Assembly (NCBI GenBank): GCA_014621425.1
Contig: JAANBB010000059.1
Coordinates: 1 to 64,000 of the forward strand
Source of the DNA: Cylindrodendrum hubeiense
Lineage: Eukaryota > Ascomycota > Sordariomycetes > Hypocreales > Nectriaceae
DNA: 64,000 bases
Reading direction: 5' to 3'
The notes beneath the pieces were generated by a model. It saw only the letters and a program-made list of their open reading frames with translations. It made no database searches and was not told the origin of the DNA. The position numbers and the translations under genes are program-made. How positions within the stretch are numbered: position 1 is the first letter of the stretch; each line of letters starts with the position of its first letter. Below, in pieces: positions 34,451-47,400 of this stretch.

Positions 34451-35375
34451 GTCTATCACCGCTCAACCTGGAAGCTAAGGGAATCGCGCTCGAAGATGCT
34501 TGGAGTGACGCGTTCCCCAATATGATATGCACCGATGTCGCAGAAGATTGAGCTGCAGGGCAGACATCATCGGAGCTCTCGTGGTGTCTCACTTCTTCCC
34601 AGCTCTTCATTCTCCCCCAAACCCCCCACACCGCCGTTCCCACCATTATCACTCAATCATGGCTGCAGGGCAGCACTGGAGTACCCTTGAAGCGATGTAT
34701 TTATGACATATTTTAGCCTTGTGATGTTATTTCATTGATCACCTGCTTTTCGCAGCCATTTGCTGTCCTTCTGATTGACCACCTTTGACATCCGTGCCTG
34801 TCTGATTTGGAGTTGTGGACGACAAGCACAGTCATTAATGACTGTCGATCTGTGCCGCCGAGTGAGAAGCGTCTCCGATCGATATACAGTGATAAAGCAA
34901 CAAATAGACTTCGCGTAACTGACAGGTGCTCGTGCTCTTGCAACGCATCACCAGGAGCCGCAATCATGGGTCTGGTGAGCCTCAACGCCGCGTGTCGCTG
35001 CTAACCTAGAACCTTCTAGTGCTGTTGGCTGTGGAGTTTCTGTGATGCTTCTCGTCCCCGTTTGTTGCCGGACAGTATTGGATCGTCGTACGCCGTTGGT
35101 GCCCTGAATCACTACGACATGTGAGGCTTCTGACGACGCGTGCGGTCTCGGCCGTCAGGAAATCACCACGCTGAAGGCTCACCAGACTCTGAATCGAACC
35201 TCAATATCCGAACTTAGTTCTCTATGGACGACTACTTGAACATGTCTTCGCATCTAATCGCCGCTTGTCCGTCCTGCAAATCTTCACTCTCTTCCAGACC
35301 CTCAGTCTCCAAAGCACTGCTGCGACTTGCTCCTCCTCGTTTAAAAGACCCTCGACAACCCGGCGCGAAGCCTTC
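34451..35375. other. Intergenic, nothing recognised
   Basis: About 0.9 kb. The frame of the next gene is open from 35193, so an upstream exon of that gene could lie here. Confidence 0.4.
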
Positions 35376-35992
35376 ATGTCCAGTACGGCCACCCCACGTT
35401 GCAGGACAATTGAGGTCGCAGCTGGGGTTCTTCCCCCGCCTGCCACGAGGCTCGTCATCACTCAGCATCTCAGGTCCAGCCAAGATCCCCCCTTTTGGGC
35501 CTTGATCATCGTGGGGGCTTTCTTTGACGAGGAAAACAAGATCGTCTGGAGCACAGAGGTATTTGCGGGTCACCTCGATATCCAGGTCGAGTCGGACGAC
35601 GAGAGTGTCAGCAGCGAGGGCAGGCGATCACAGTTCCAAGTTGAACAACGGAACAGCGACACCGATTCGGCGTCAGGTGAGTTTCTGATTCCATGAAGCT
35701 GAACAGTTATCAACTGTCGTTTTGGACTATATAACTGACCATTCTAGCCGTCTATTCCGCTGATCCTCCAACTTCCGCACACGACTCTTACGATTCTCAC
35801 GATTCTTACGACCTGTATCATCAACAGCGATCCGCGATCCAGCAGAATCTGCACCAGTTTTCGAGAAACTTTTCAATCGTCCCCCCTTTGTCTTGGGACC
35901 CAACTCATCAAGGACCAGTCCCTGGATACTGGCAGGCTTCGTTTGACCCAACTATCCGCCGTTGGATCCATACCTGGCAGCCTTTTTGCTAA
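35376..35992 (+). CDS. Unrecognised protein with Asp/Ser/Tyr-rich C-terminal half
   Basis: Exons 35376-35676 and 35748-35992, 181 aa; the 71-nt intron has GTGAGT, a CTGAC branch and CTAG acceptor. The N-terminal half contains a hydrophobic patch (PPFWALIIVGAFFDEENKIVW), the middle is acidic (VESDDESVSSEG), and the rest is rich in Tyr, Ser, His and Gln (HDSYDSHDSYDLYHQQ), ending in IRRWIHTWQPFC. I recognise no domain. The frame is open for 180 bases upstream of the chosen ATG, so the true start may be elsewhere. The next gene begins only 55 bp after the stop, unusually close for this region, so the two could be parts of one transcript. Confidence 0.45.
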
Positions 35993-36047
35993 GTTACTCT
36001 GTCCAAAACTACTCTCGTCTTTTAATCTGCCTACCTCCTTCCTCAGC

Positions 36048-36788
36048 ATGTCTGGTGGCTGGAATCCCATCACGGGGCGAGACTCCACCGGCACTCGCCC
36101 GGCCTTCGCCCCTGCTGGAGCGCCCGTCCCGGTTCAGGGACAGCCGTACATCCCTCACTTCGGAGGCCCTGGCTACAACTTTGGTGCTGTTCCGCAATAC
36201 ATCGGTGGGTACGGCGGCATGATGATGCCCTCCAACCAATTCCCTACTCATCCCTACAGTTTCCCGGTCCAGGGAGGGTACGGTGGGTTCCAAACACAGC
36301 AGGTCTTCTCGCAGCAGCCTAACGGCACGGGCAACATCTACCCGCGACAGCCTCAGCCATGCCCCAACATCGACTCGGACATGCCGGCCGCGCAGATGAC
36401 GAACTCATCGGGCGGCGTAGGCTGTGAACCTGGCTACAACTACTTCTTCCCCGCGGAGCACACCAAGGTACACGTATTCAAAACCGCACGCCCGCCGTGG
36501 CAGCTGCCTGGCAATACGCATATCCAATTCAACGCCGCGCACATACCCTCCAACACAACTCTCGGAGACCTCCTGAAGGGTTATGGCTGCACCAACCCGA
36601 CGCCGAAAAAGAACCGGTGCTTCGAGCTGGTCAACGCAGGGAATGGCCAGTGGTATAAGGGGTTCAACTTTGGCGGAGACGACAAGGACATGCTGAAGAA
36701 GACGTTGAGGGATGTTGGATGGGACAAGTCGAGGACAGGCCTGGAGGGCGAGAAACCCATTGTCTGCCTGTGGTTCTGCAAGAATTGA
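36048..36788 (+). CDS. Unrecognised protein, Gly/Pro/Gln-rich N-terminus and conserved-looking C-terminal domain
   Basis: Uninterrupted 246-aa frame from ATG 36048 (MSGGWNPITGRDSTGTRP). The first ~130 residues are low-complexity, rich in Gly, Pro, Tyr and Gln, as in disordered RNA- or protein-binding regions. Residues from about 140 form a compact-looking domain: CEPGYNYFFPAEHTKVHVFKTARPPWQLP, then LGDLLKGYGCTNPTPKKNRCFELVNAGNGQWYKG and KKTLRDVGWDKSRT, ending KPIVCLWFCKN. The pattern is typical of an uncharacterised domain in filamentous ascomycetes; I cannot name it. The frame is open further upstream (from 35943) but overlaps the preceding gene. Confidence 0.7.
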   Translation: MSGGWNPITGRDSTGTRPAFAPAGAPVPVQGQPYIPHFGGPGYNFGAVPQYIGGYGGMMMPSNQFPTHPYSFPVQGGYGGFQTQQVFSQQPNGTGNIYPRQPQPCPNIDSDMPAAQMTNSSGGVGCEPGYNYFFPAEHTKVHVFKTARPPWQLPGNTHIQFNAAHIPSNTTLGDLLKGYGCTNPTPKKNRCFELVNAGNGQWYKGFNFGGDDKDMLKKTLRDVGWDKSRTGLEGEKPIVCLWFCKN

Positions 36789-39700
36789 GCTGGCATTTTC
36801 AAAAGCATCGATACGGCAAGTGCCTGGCCTCCGATGAAAACATCATGGTTCTGGAAAGGTCCTGGCTGGAAGGGGGTTTGAAGGCAGACTCAAATTCTTT
36901 TTACTGCGAGGAGTTGAGGGAAAGGATGACTTCGTTGGGGGGAACCATAGGTTCCTGCGGCACTTTGCTATGATACCTTGAGGGATACTTGTCTTTGGAA
37001 TTGGCAAATTTGATTTTAGTCTCGCAGCGAGGCGGCCCACAGTTCTGCAGCGGCGTTCATCTTGCAATCCACCTGTTAATGTAGCCACGTTCAGCAAATG
37101 TACCCGTTAGTGCCATCCCTTTGCCGTTAAAAAAAGGAGACATACTTTGGCTGAAGTCGTATGGCTGCCCAACTGGTCATAGTGACACATGATGGTAGCT
37201 GAGTGGGACTGTTCGGCGACGCCGCGAATCGCTGATTCGACTCCCATTGTTTCGTCTAATTACGCCCGGCTTGTGTGTGTATGTGATTGAGATGTTCGGT
37301 GAGCGGAGCATGCGTCTTGATTTGGACAAGATGTCAATATTTCGTGGTTTATTCCGATTGAGTATGGATTGCGAGGTTTCCATGCTGACGGCAAGTTGAA
37401 GTAGAGGCTCGAAAGCTGAATCCTTCGAATAAGCCACTCCACTGGCCCTGCAGAGCGTAGCCCGACTGGTCCATCGATTAGGCACCCGTATAACGGAATC
37501 TGGGGTAAACCCAACCTTCTCGTCTTGGGATGGTTGATTTCTCCCCACTTACATGAGCGCCTTGCGCTCGTCGGGGGCGGTCTCAAATGCGCCTTGGGCA
37601 AATGCAAAGCAAGGAGTAGGCCAGAGGAGGAACTAGAGGATCCAATAGTGTTATTCTACACTAAAATAGTCACGCATGAAGGGAATCAGCAGAGATTACA
37701 GCGGGAGGTGATCCAACCGGCTGATGAAGAGATTTTCAAACGAGTTTGGGTTCGCCACCACATGACACTTGCGTGATTACCATCAAAGATCAATTGACTT
37801 TTCGATACCGGCTGACACGACAGCAATTCAAACTGCTAGGAGTAGTACTAGACCCTGTACGAGAAGTACAAGGATAGGGGTCAGATGAGGCTCAAAATCT
37901 TTTTTCCTTCTTTTCTCGTGCTACGGATCCGAATATCAAGAACGCCCCAAGCGACAGTTTGCCCCGGAGTGGGGAGCTTAGTGGCGCGAGGAGCCGTCTG
38001 GGTTTGCAACCCCCGTCAACTCGACGCGGTCGATTGGGGTCTCGGCATTTAACGGTGCAGATACATGATGTCACCCGGGGGTAAATGTGCAGGGGGAATG
38101 AGCTGATTCCTTGACTGTCGGGACTTGTGCCAACCATCTCTTGATAGAGAATAGCAACCCTAGCCAGAAAACGTCTTGGCGTCTGAGCCATCCCGGCCTC
38201 CTCCTCCTCTCGCTGGCTTTCCCCAACCGCGAACTAGCAGAATCCCCACAACTCCGCACCTCGCCCCCACAATTCCATGTCATGGCACAGTCCGGCTCTA
38301 GGCAACAGAATTAACAGAATTGGAGAGGTGCAGAATGTCGTTGCCTGGAGGCCGGTGGACAGGGGCCGGGGGTGAGAATGCAACGTAGTGCGGCTCTGGA
38401 CCGGGATCGAGACCGGACGGACTGACTAGTGTGGAAGCTGTCCGTCTTGGAGATGGGGATGGAGCTGGGGAACACCAATGGGAGAGAGACTGGGTATTGT
38501 GCGGTGTGAGTTGAGAGGAGCCGTTGACAGTTCAACTCTCTCCGTGCAGTGGCCCAGTGGAGATGAGGTTAAGTCTAACAACCTGGCATGAGGGGTTAAT
38601 CCGGAGGTTGCATCGTGGTGCCCGGAATTGAGTTAGATTCTCGACATGCGAGTCAATGGATCTTGGGCGGCATGATGGAGTGTTGCAGACCTGCAGTTGA
38701 GTTGCCGGTTATGGCTGTCCAAGATTCATAACCAAGGCAGGGAAACCCATTGCCCACAAACCGCAGATCAGTTCCGAAATAGCTCTCAGGTGGGTGGCGT
38801 CCCTGCATACATTGTGCCTTCTAGAAAATCAAACCTGCTGCGTGTTGATCTGTCTGAATCCTTAATTCTTAATCCTAATCATTCATTCAGCCGCATGGTT
38901 GGGTTGCAACCGCACAATAGCTGTCAGCCCCGTACTAGCCCAGACACAACAGACTAGGAAATCCACCACGGCTAACACATACATGCGATGATCTAGTCTG
39001 CGTCTAGTTGTGATCCGTGAGGCTATCTCGTCTCCATTGCGGGCGTCGGGTTGGGGGACCCCGGCCTATTCCCTCCCTAGTCGACCCCAAGGTTTGTCCA
39101 CCACGCCACGCACCCCCACCGCACCCCAACCACTCCCGAACGCTCTAGAGGGGATATTGTTGGAGGCCGGGGAAGGGATCAAGCATCAAAGAGCTATTCT
39201 ACCGTTTTCGGAGACAAGGTTCGCTCAGCTGTCCTCGTGATTCAACGGGTTTGCGTTAGATAGGGGAACGACGGCCAAATGCCAAATCTTAATGCCGTCA
39301 ACCCATAATGAAAGCATGTCGAGGGAGTGACACGGAACGAGGCTCGATACCGCTCCCGCTCTAGACTGAAAACATCCCAGACAGGAAACACTACTGCGCA
39401 CTCCTCGCATCAATTGTTGGTTCACCTTTGTATTGAGCCTCAGGGCTTTGGCTTTGGTGGTTGGCCCATTGCCACCCCGACTCCCTTGATCGGGTGCGTG
39501 GTGCCAAGGGAGGAAAGTAATATGCAGAGACGGAGCCGGCCACGCCATGTTGCAACAGGTCTCATCTCATGCTATTGCCATGTACTTTGTCCGTGGTGGA
39601 GGGGGGGCGTGGATGCAGGGCACGCTCTCACCCGCGTTTTCCCCTCCTTTTACTCCAACAAAACAAGGATGTCACCAAGTGAGTTTATTCACTGGAACCA

Positions 39701-41643
39701 ATGGTTTCTCCAGATCACACTGCTCGGCCCAGAGAGTAGGGCACATCGCCGTTTAGACTCGTCAATTCGGGACCATCTAGTGCCAGAAATGACTCAAGCG
39801 TTCGGATCCATGTGAGATGCCGGCTGGCAGTGGACGGCGACGGCGCCCGCCAAGTCTGCGATTTTTTATTCTGCTGCCTTGAGCTCGCGCTTGCTGAGAA
39901 AGGCAATTGCAAGTTCGATCCATGTTGGCGGCCCCGACAAGCGCTGTGACGTGACTGGGCTCGGGAATAAGTGAAACACGACGAGATTGCCCAGAGCACG
40001 ATGGTTCAGGGACCGGGTCATGAGACCTGTTCCAGCAAACACTGAGCGCGGCCTCGGACACATACGGCAATGACATGGCGATCCGACGGTCGACGGAAAG
40101 GAATAGACCTGCAGCTAGCAAAGTGTTTGCTTGCGATCAACAGTTGGATCTGGAGTCGTCGTTGGGCGGACGGGAGCTGGAAGAGTGCGCCTTTCCTGAT
40201 GCAGGACCATCCAGTATCATCCGTACCATCCAGTACCAACAACACACCGTCTTGCAACTCTGAGTAAGCTCAGTAAGGCCAGTAAGGTCACCAACACCAT
40301 TCGCAAGCGAAGCATCTGAGGCCAACGGGCCATGCTCGCAGCCGGGGACTCGTCTGCCCTCTCCGCACCCCGGCCTTGGCGCCATGACGCCCCGGTTTCT
40401 CGGCGCATGAGCAAACGTCCATTCACAAGGCCCGGAATTCTGCTGCCTGCGTCGCCTGGTCTAGCTGCTCGTGCGGTCTGTCTGCTATGGCTTCTTGGTC
40501 TGACCGTTTTAGCACGGGCGTCTCAGCTCGATGGTGGCGCCCACCATCGCTGTAGAGATGAGATCCCGAGCACCCATCCGCGCTGCGCTGCAACCCTCCG
40601 CCGTGGCCTCGCCCTCGCCATCACCCTTTTTTGCGCTGCGGCGAAGCGTGGCATCGGGCCCCCGCCAGCTCGCCCAATCTTACCTGGAACCAGAGCATCC
40701 ATCTCAGGGTTGCCAAATCCAGACGTGCCGCGATGTGCAGAATCCAACCCGCTTTCGTTGCGGGGCGGCCTGCCAATAAACCCGAAGAGACGGGCCTCCC
40801 TCCACAGAGTACCGGCGCTGCTAACACGATGCGCCTGAGACCACCGCGTGCGGCGGTTAGAGACGAGGAACCTGGCGCTATCGGGCCGAAAGACTCCATG
40901 TGCCGAGACCAAGCATTCAAGGATTGCGGAGACTAGCCGACTAGGGTGGGAGGCCATTTGTGGCTGACCTGGGCGTGTCGTTGGTGTAGTTGGCGTGGAG
41001 TTGAGGTGGAGCTGTGAGTGTCGAACGACGTCAGGCCAAGCCTTGGCTTCGTGGTGATCAACGAGCTTCCAAGGAAGAGCTCGACCAACATCATGTAGCC
41101 ATTGGCGTCGACCGCGGGATCCTAGTGTCCGGACCAGTCGACGGTTGGATACTTCGGGCATCAGGATGGAGATAATCGAGACATGATGTCTCACACGCCA
41201 CCCCCGGCGGCCGCGGCTGCCCGCACGGGGGTACGCGATGCAGCTCTGGTCATCCGGCAGCGTGGTAATCGACCGCACACGAGCGAAACAACCATGCCCG
41301 CCGTCTGGATGCGTACGGGACTCGGTGCCATGGTCGCGGATTAGCTTCCTGGGAACGGCGGGGGATGAGAGTTGGGCGTTTTCGTCTCCATCTGGGGCAT
41401 CATGGGGGATCGTCTGGGGGCAATTCGCCTGCTTCTCTCGAGACTCAAATAGCCCCCGTGTTCCGCCTTCATTTCCCCAGATTGTGACAGTAGAACCATC
41501 CTCCTCTCCATTGTTTACTCAGAGGTGTCTGATCGCAAAGTCACAGAGTGGATCGCCTCCTGAGACTTAGACACCACCCCCTTGTGTTATCTGGACCTTT
41601 TCCCCTCCGTCCCCGGAGCTTCGCCTCTTGATTGACGCCCACA
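36789..41643. other. Longest gene-poor stretch (~4.9 kb)
   Basis: No convincing gene on either strand. GC-rich from about 39000, with long overlapping open frames in several registers (e.g. 40523-41278 minus, 40332-40838 plus) whose Arg/Pro/Ser-rich translations lack domain-like patterns. AGTAAG-type triplicate words occur at 40262-40290. The final 100 bases are the 5' UTR of the downstream transporter. Confidence 0.5.
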
Positions 41644-43819
41644 ATGGCTGATATTCAGTACGTCAAAACCTACACGGCCCCCGTGCTTTTCAATTGCATC
41701 AATCGCTCACAATCCCGCAGGAACTCGCCCAAGGGCACCTACTCGGACCACATGGACGAGAAGCCCGTAGCCACGGCTGAGCATGCCGACCTGAGGGCCG
41801 ACCTTCAGACCAATCTTCAGGCCAAGTACGTGCCGAATCTACCTCCTACAAGTGGAACCGTCTGTCTAACAATCTCAAAGAATCAAGAACCCGCTCGAGG
41901 GAATCCCCCGTGAGCAGCTTATGCGCGATGTCGAAATGTGGACCGAGAAGAAGGGTCTGCAGGAGCATGTCGAAATCTTCAAGAAGGGTGCGCTCGTCGC
42001 CCAGAACCCGGCCAACGCTCAACACATCGACGGCCCTCAGAAGCTCACTGAGCGTGAGCTTGAGGTCCTCGAGCGTGAGGTCACTCACCGCTGGGACATG
42101 CCCTGGAAGCTCATCATGACCATTGCGACTTGCTCCATCGGTGCTGCTGTCCAAGGTTGGGATCAGACTGGATCCAACGGCGCAAACATCTTCTTCCCTG
42201 CAGTCTATGGTATTGACGGCGACACCACTCGCGACCGTCTCTTGGTTGGTATCGTCAACGCTGGTCCTTACATCGGTAGCGCGTAAGTACTTGCTTGATA
42301 TTCATCTCAGACTCACCACTTACACGCTCTAGCTTCATTGGCTGCTGGCTCTCTGACCCCATCAACAACTACTTCGGTCGCCGCGGTGTTATCTTCTTTG
42401 CTGCTCACTTCTGTATCTGGCCCGTCATCGGATCTGCCTTCAGCCACACCTGGGAACAACAACTCGCCAACCGTCTGCTGATGGGCATCGGAATGGGTGC
42501 CAAAGCCTCAACAGTACCAATCTACGCCGCCGAAAATGCCCCTGCTTCGATCCGTGGTGCCCTGGTCATGTCATGGCAGATGTGGACCGCCTTTGGAATC
42601 TTCCTCGGAACCGCCTTCAACCTCGCTGTGTACAACGTCCCCGACATCAACTGGCGTCTCATGCTGGGAGCTCCTTTCCTCCCTGCCGTCCCCCTGGTTC
42701 TCCTCATCTATACCTGCCCTGAGTCGCCTCGCTGGTACATGAAGAAGGAGCGCTACCCCGAAGCTTGGAAGTCGATGATTCAGCTCCGCCACGATGCCAT
42801 CCAGGTCGCCCGCGATATGTATTACATCAGCGCCCAGCTCGATATTGAGAACGAACTCGTTGGCCAGACCACCTACGTCAGCAGATTCACCCAGCTCTTC
42901 ACCATCCCTCGCGTTCGCCGAGCCAACCTCGCTGCTTTCACCGTCATGATTGCCCAGCAGATGTGCGGTATCAACATCATCGCCTTCTACTCGACCACTG
43001 TTTTCAAGGATGCTGGCATGTCCGACTTCAAGGCTATGCTTGGATCTTTCGGGTTCGGCCTCGTCAACTGGCTCTTTGCCTTCCCTGCTTTCTGGACTAT
43101 CGACACCTTCGGCCGACGAACCCTTCTCCTCTTTACCTTCCCTCAGATGACCTGGACTCTTTTGGCCGCTGGTCTTTGCACTTTGATCCCTGAGGATGCT
43201 GGAGATGTCCGTACTGCCTTGATCTGCTTGTTTGTCTTCATGTTCGGCAGTAAGTTTTCTTGAATCCTTCAGATACGATACATTCGCTAACCTATACTCT
43301 CAGTGTTCTACTCCCCTGGTGAAGGTCCTGTTCCTTTCACCTACAGTGCTGAGGTCTACCCTCTTTCCCACCGAGAGACTGGCATGGGCTTTGCTGTGGC
43401 CACTTGCCTCTTCTGGGCTGCTATTCTTAGCACCTCGTTCCCCTTCTTGCTTGACAAATTCAGCGTCGTCGTATGTACCTATGCTCTCTTACAAACCCAG
43501 GACACAGCTAACAATCAGCCAGGGTGCATTCGGTCTCTATGCTGGTTTCAATGTCATCGCCTTCGTCATGATCTTCTTCTGGGTCCCCGAGACCAAGCAG
43601 CGAACCCTCGAGGAACTCGACTGGGTCTTTGCCGTCCCCGTCCGCCAGTTCGCCAGCTACCAGCTCAAGGTTGCTCTTCCCCACTGGTTCAAGCGCAACA
43701 TTCTCTGGCAGCGACACGCCAAGAAGGAGCCTCTTTACCACTTCGAGCATGTCGCCAACCTCACCCCTGGACACTCCGACATTGAGTCTCCCGCCGATAG
43801 TGACCGAAAGATGTCGTAA
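41644..43819 (+). CDS. MFS sugar transporter with long N-terminal extension
   Basis: Six exons: 41644-41657, 41721-41825, 41881-42282, 42333-43249, 43304-43470, 43523-43819; 633 aa, junctions all in frame. About 155 residues precede helix 1, including an amphipathic, charged stretch ([34 protein letters not shown]) common in this subfamily. The transporter body carries [19 protein letters not shown] in helix 1, [68 protein letters not shown] in helix 7, GRRTLLLF, and [16 protein letters not shown] at the end. It resembles the fungal group that includes raffinose-family/oligosaccharide and inositol-like transporters; the substrate is not evident. The acceptor before exon 6 is a CAGCCAG tandem, of which the second AG keeps the frame. 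Confidence 0.92.
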
Positions 43820-44415
43820 ACGACTCACTCGTGGGCCTGTGGCTCTTGATGCTGTCCATTATCGCACATTGAATCCCGCCTGGACTTTGATTGGCAACGC
43901 TATGCCTCGGGATTGATTGGACAGAAACTGATACCCACTCGTTATAGTTAATGATTTAGTTTGGCGTGTTTGATTGAAGTTCGAGGAGGCGTGTTTGGTA
44001 GCCTTTCCGCGTTGAATTCCAGTGGTATCTATGGTACGCAGGGTGGCAAATAGACCCCGCATAGTTACATAGCTGTTGATATGATCTTACATGATTACAA
44101 GCCTGTCTATATATGCGTGAATTGAATGTTGGATGTCTTTGCATAATAGTTCCTTGTCCTGTGGAAGGGGTGCCCAGAAGTCAGCTCGCTCCCGGAGGTT
44201 GATCTCAGCTTCTAGGATATTCTGGCGATCTACACACAAATATGACATGTGGTCACTTTTTCTATCAAGGGGCAATTAACATAATGCGAAGGACGTCAAC
44301 AGCCGTGTGGAGCTTAGACAATAGGGTAGAGAGCCAATCTAGAGGCTGTCCGAGAATCATTTCTCGGTGGATTGCATTAAGAAAAATATTGAACATTATG
44401 TACGAATCATCTAAG
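43820..44415. other. Intergenic between convergent transporter genes
   Basis: About 600 bp holding the 3' UTRs of the convergent MFS and ABC genes. No gene seen. Confidence 0.55.
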
Positions 44416-47400
44416 TTATGGCTTGCCTTCCTTAATTTTCTTCCCTCCCTTCCAATGTGTTCTCATCATCCTTACAACTCCCCAAGCTAGAAGTCTATAC
44501 ACCACCACGCAGACCGCCAATATGGCCACATTGATGATCGGATCTTCATCCAGCTTGTACAGCTCCAATACGTCCTGCCCCGTCTGGATTGGGCAGTTAC
44601 CGTTACTCAACCTCTGGTTATCGGTGCAGGTAAACTCCACATCGCGCAGAGAGTATGGCGCAACAGCCCGAGTGGCATATCTGATTGGCGAAAGATAGTT
44701 GAGTGATGTGTACAGAGCGGGCATATCGATGGAGAGGATCCCGACCATGGTGTTCGCAACCGATAGGAAGATTCCCATGATTTGGATGGCGAAGCCAGCG
44801 TGGCTGAACAGGGTGTTGAACATGATGCCCAGGCTCTCGCCACAAGACACAACGCCGAAGCATGCAAAGACGGTGACAAAATACATCGTCGCGGTCCTCG
44901 GCAGCCCAACAGCAAGATCACCCAAGACACCAAACACCAGGCAGCTGACAATCTCAAATGGCACCTCGAGAATCGTGTAGGACGCCAGAAACGCCTCGAC
45001 ACCGTATACGCCATCATCGTCTTCCCGGTAAAAGACGTCCCGCTCATTTGGGTAGACGGCAACGTTCTGCAGCATACCGACGAAGTAGAATGCGCCAATT
45101 TCCTGGATGAAGCCCATGCGATTCTGCACTGAGTAATAGTCGTTGTCGAGGGGCGCGAAGAACAGCGCTAGGATGAGAGCCAGGCCAATAACTTGCATGA
45201 GGCGGGCGAGGATAAGCTCGGGTTGGCGCCGAGTGTTGATGATAGCTCGGTGGAGGAGTATGGGGAGAGATGTTGTAAAAGCTGCTTTCTTGCGCACTAG
45301 AGCTCCAAGTTCGGCGGGCGATGAAAGATTGGCTTTGTTGAAAGATCTTCGTGGGGGGCTGACCACTGGTGCTTGCAAGATGCCTTCACTGATCGCTTGC
45401 TTGGTGGTTCCATCTTGCTTCTCATGCATCTCATCTCCCTTGGTATCTCTAACTGGATGAACCATAGTCCCCCAGCTCTCGATGAGCTTTTGTACTCGTT
45501 CACGGGACTCCGCCTCTCTATCATCGCGCTGTAGATCGATGGTGATCATATCCAGGGCAAAATCCGCCGGGTTTGTGTGATGGGGGCATTCATAGCCATG
45601 GCTTCCGAGGTAGCCCAGCATATTCTTCCCGGCACCAGAATAGACTTGAGAACCCCCACGAGCTAGTAGCAATACGTTGCCGAATTCCTCAAAAAGGTCC
45701 GACCGCGCTTGATGAATGGTAAGAATGAGGGTTCGACCCTCGTTGGCAAGTCCCTGAAGGACTTCCATGATCGAGTTTGCGGTAAAAGCGTCCAGCCCTG
45801 ATGTAGGCTCGTCAAGCAATAAAATTCGAGGGTCTGTCAGAACTTGGACAGCAATGGAAACACGACGCTTCTCTCCACCGGAAATGCCCTTGATCATCTC
45901 GTTGCCGATGAGGTTATCGGCGCAGTCCTTCAAACCCATCTTTAGCAACACCTCCTCCGCACGGCGGTGCTTCTCTTCTTTGCCCATGAAAGAAGGAAGT
46001 CTTAGCCCAGCCGCAAATCGCAGCGTCTCGCGCACGGTGAGCGACGGAAGCAAGGCGTCATCATCCTGGCATACATAAGAACAAACTGATCGAATGACCG
46101 CATCAGAAGGTACAGCACCATTGAAAGTGAGTTTTCCCGAAGGGTGATACCTGGTTCCTATCGAGTTCCTGAGTCGAAGGGCCATGGAATTGAGAAGCGA
46201 CGTCTTTCCACTTCCTGATGGTCCCATGATGACGTTCAGAACACCTGCTTGGAACGTCGCGTTTATTGGGTTGAGGATGGTTTTGGTCGGGTGATTCTTC
46301 CCTAGAACAGACTTCTTGTCTAGGTCTAATGCAAAATTGTCGAGTCCAACATCAATGGCGCGGACGTCGGCGATGGACCTCGCCTCCATCTTCTCCTTGC
46401 CAGCAGACAGATCGGTATCCGACACTCGAGCACGCGCAATGGTCATTTCGACTTTGAAGAAATGTAGTCCAATCGCGGAGAGTGTGAGGAAGAAAACGAC
46501 GAATGCGAGAGCAATGATGATGGGCCTAGTAATCCAGTTCTGGGGGAAGCCAAAAAGATCCATGATATATTCGCCAGTGTACGGCTCGCACTCCGGATTG
46601 TCTCTTCCACCTGGATAAGGACAGTCAAAGAAGTTTCCCTCAAATTCATTGCCAGCATACGCTCCTAGGATATAGTACTGATAATGTTAGAAAAATACCA
46701 TCGACAGCAAGCGAACGGTGAGACTTACACTAAACGTGATCCATTTTGTCCAGCGTACATATATCGGTAGCGTATTGCTCTGAATAAACATGCCACAAGC
46801 CATGCTTTGCAGTGTAAAAGCCATATTTGCAATCAGACTCGCCCCCGGGAAGTGCCTAGACGCAGCCACGCATGTCATGGCGCATGTTACCGCAATATAA
46901 TGGTTTATGAGTGAGATGGCAAAGAAGATGAAGAACTTGTCAACTTCGCGATCGAAGCCGGCCATGAAGTATAGTATGACGGAGAACAAGAAGGGAACAG
47001 GGATATCCTCGATTGGTATCCGGGCGATTCTTCGGGATAGAATGAAAGGAATGGCGTCGACACAATTCTCGGAAGACTCGCGATCATAGGTCCGGATATC
47101 GATGGTCATTCGGTAGACCTCGAAGATTAGGATCAAGTACCCTTGTAGCCCAGTCGCGGTGTACAGGCCACCTTGACGTGACCGAATGCCAGATTGGTCT
47201 CGACCGAGATCATAGAACATGTAGCCATTAACTAGACCCATCAAGACGGCCTCCATGATGGACGCTGCCATGCCTAATGGATCTCGGTATGTGACCTTAA
47301 ATGTCCGGTCTGTGAGAACCAGGGTTTGTCGAACGAAACCGGCGTGCGTCTTTGCTTGTTTCCCACGCTTTCGGTCGCCGGCATCAACGTCCGCTGGCAC

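Noticed and set aside
39327..39815. 162-residue plus-strand open frame
   Set aside because: Composition is irregular, there is no conserved-looking segment, and it lies in a GC-rich spacer where frames stay open by chance.
40523..41278. 251-residue minus-strand open frame
   Set aside because: Very Arg/Ser/Pro-rich, overlapped by equally long plus-strand frames, no motifs or splice signals.
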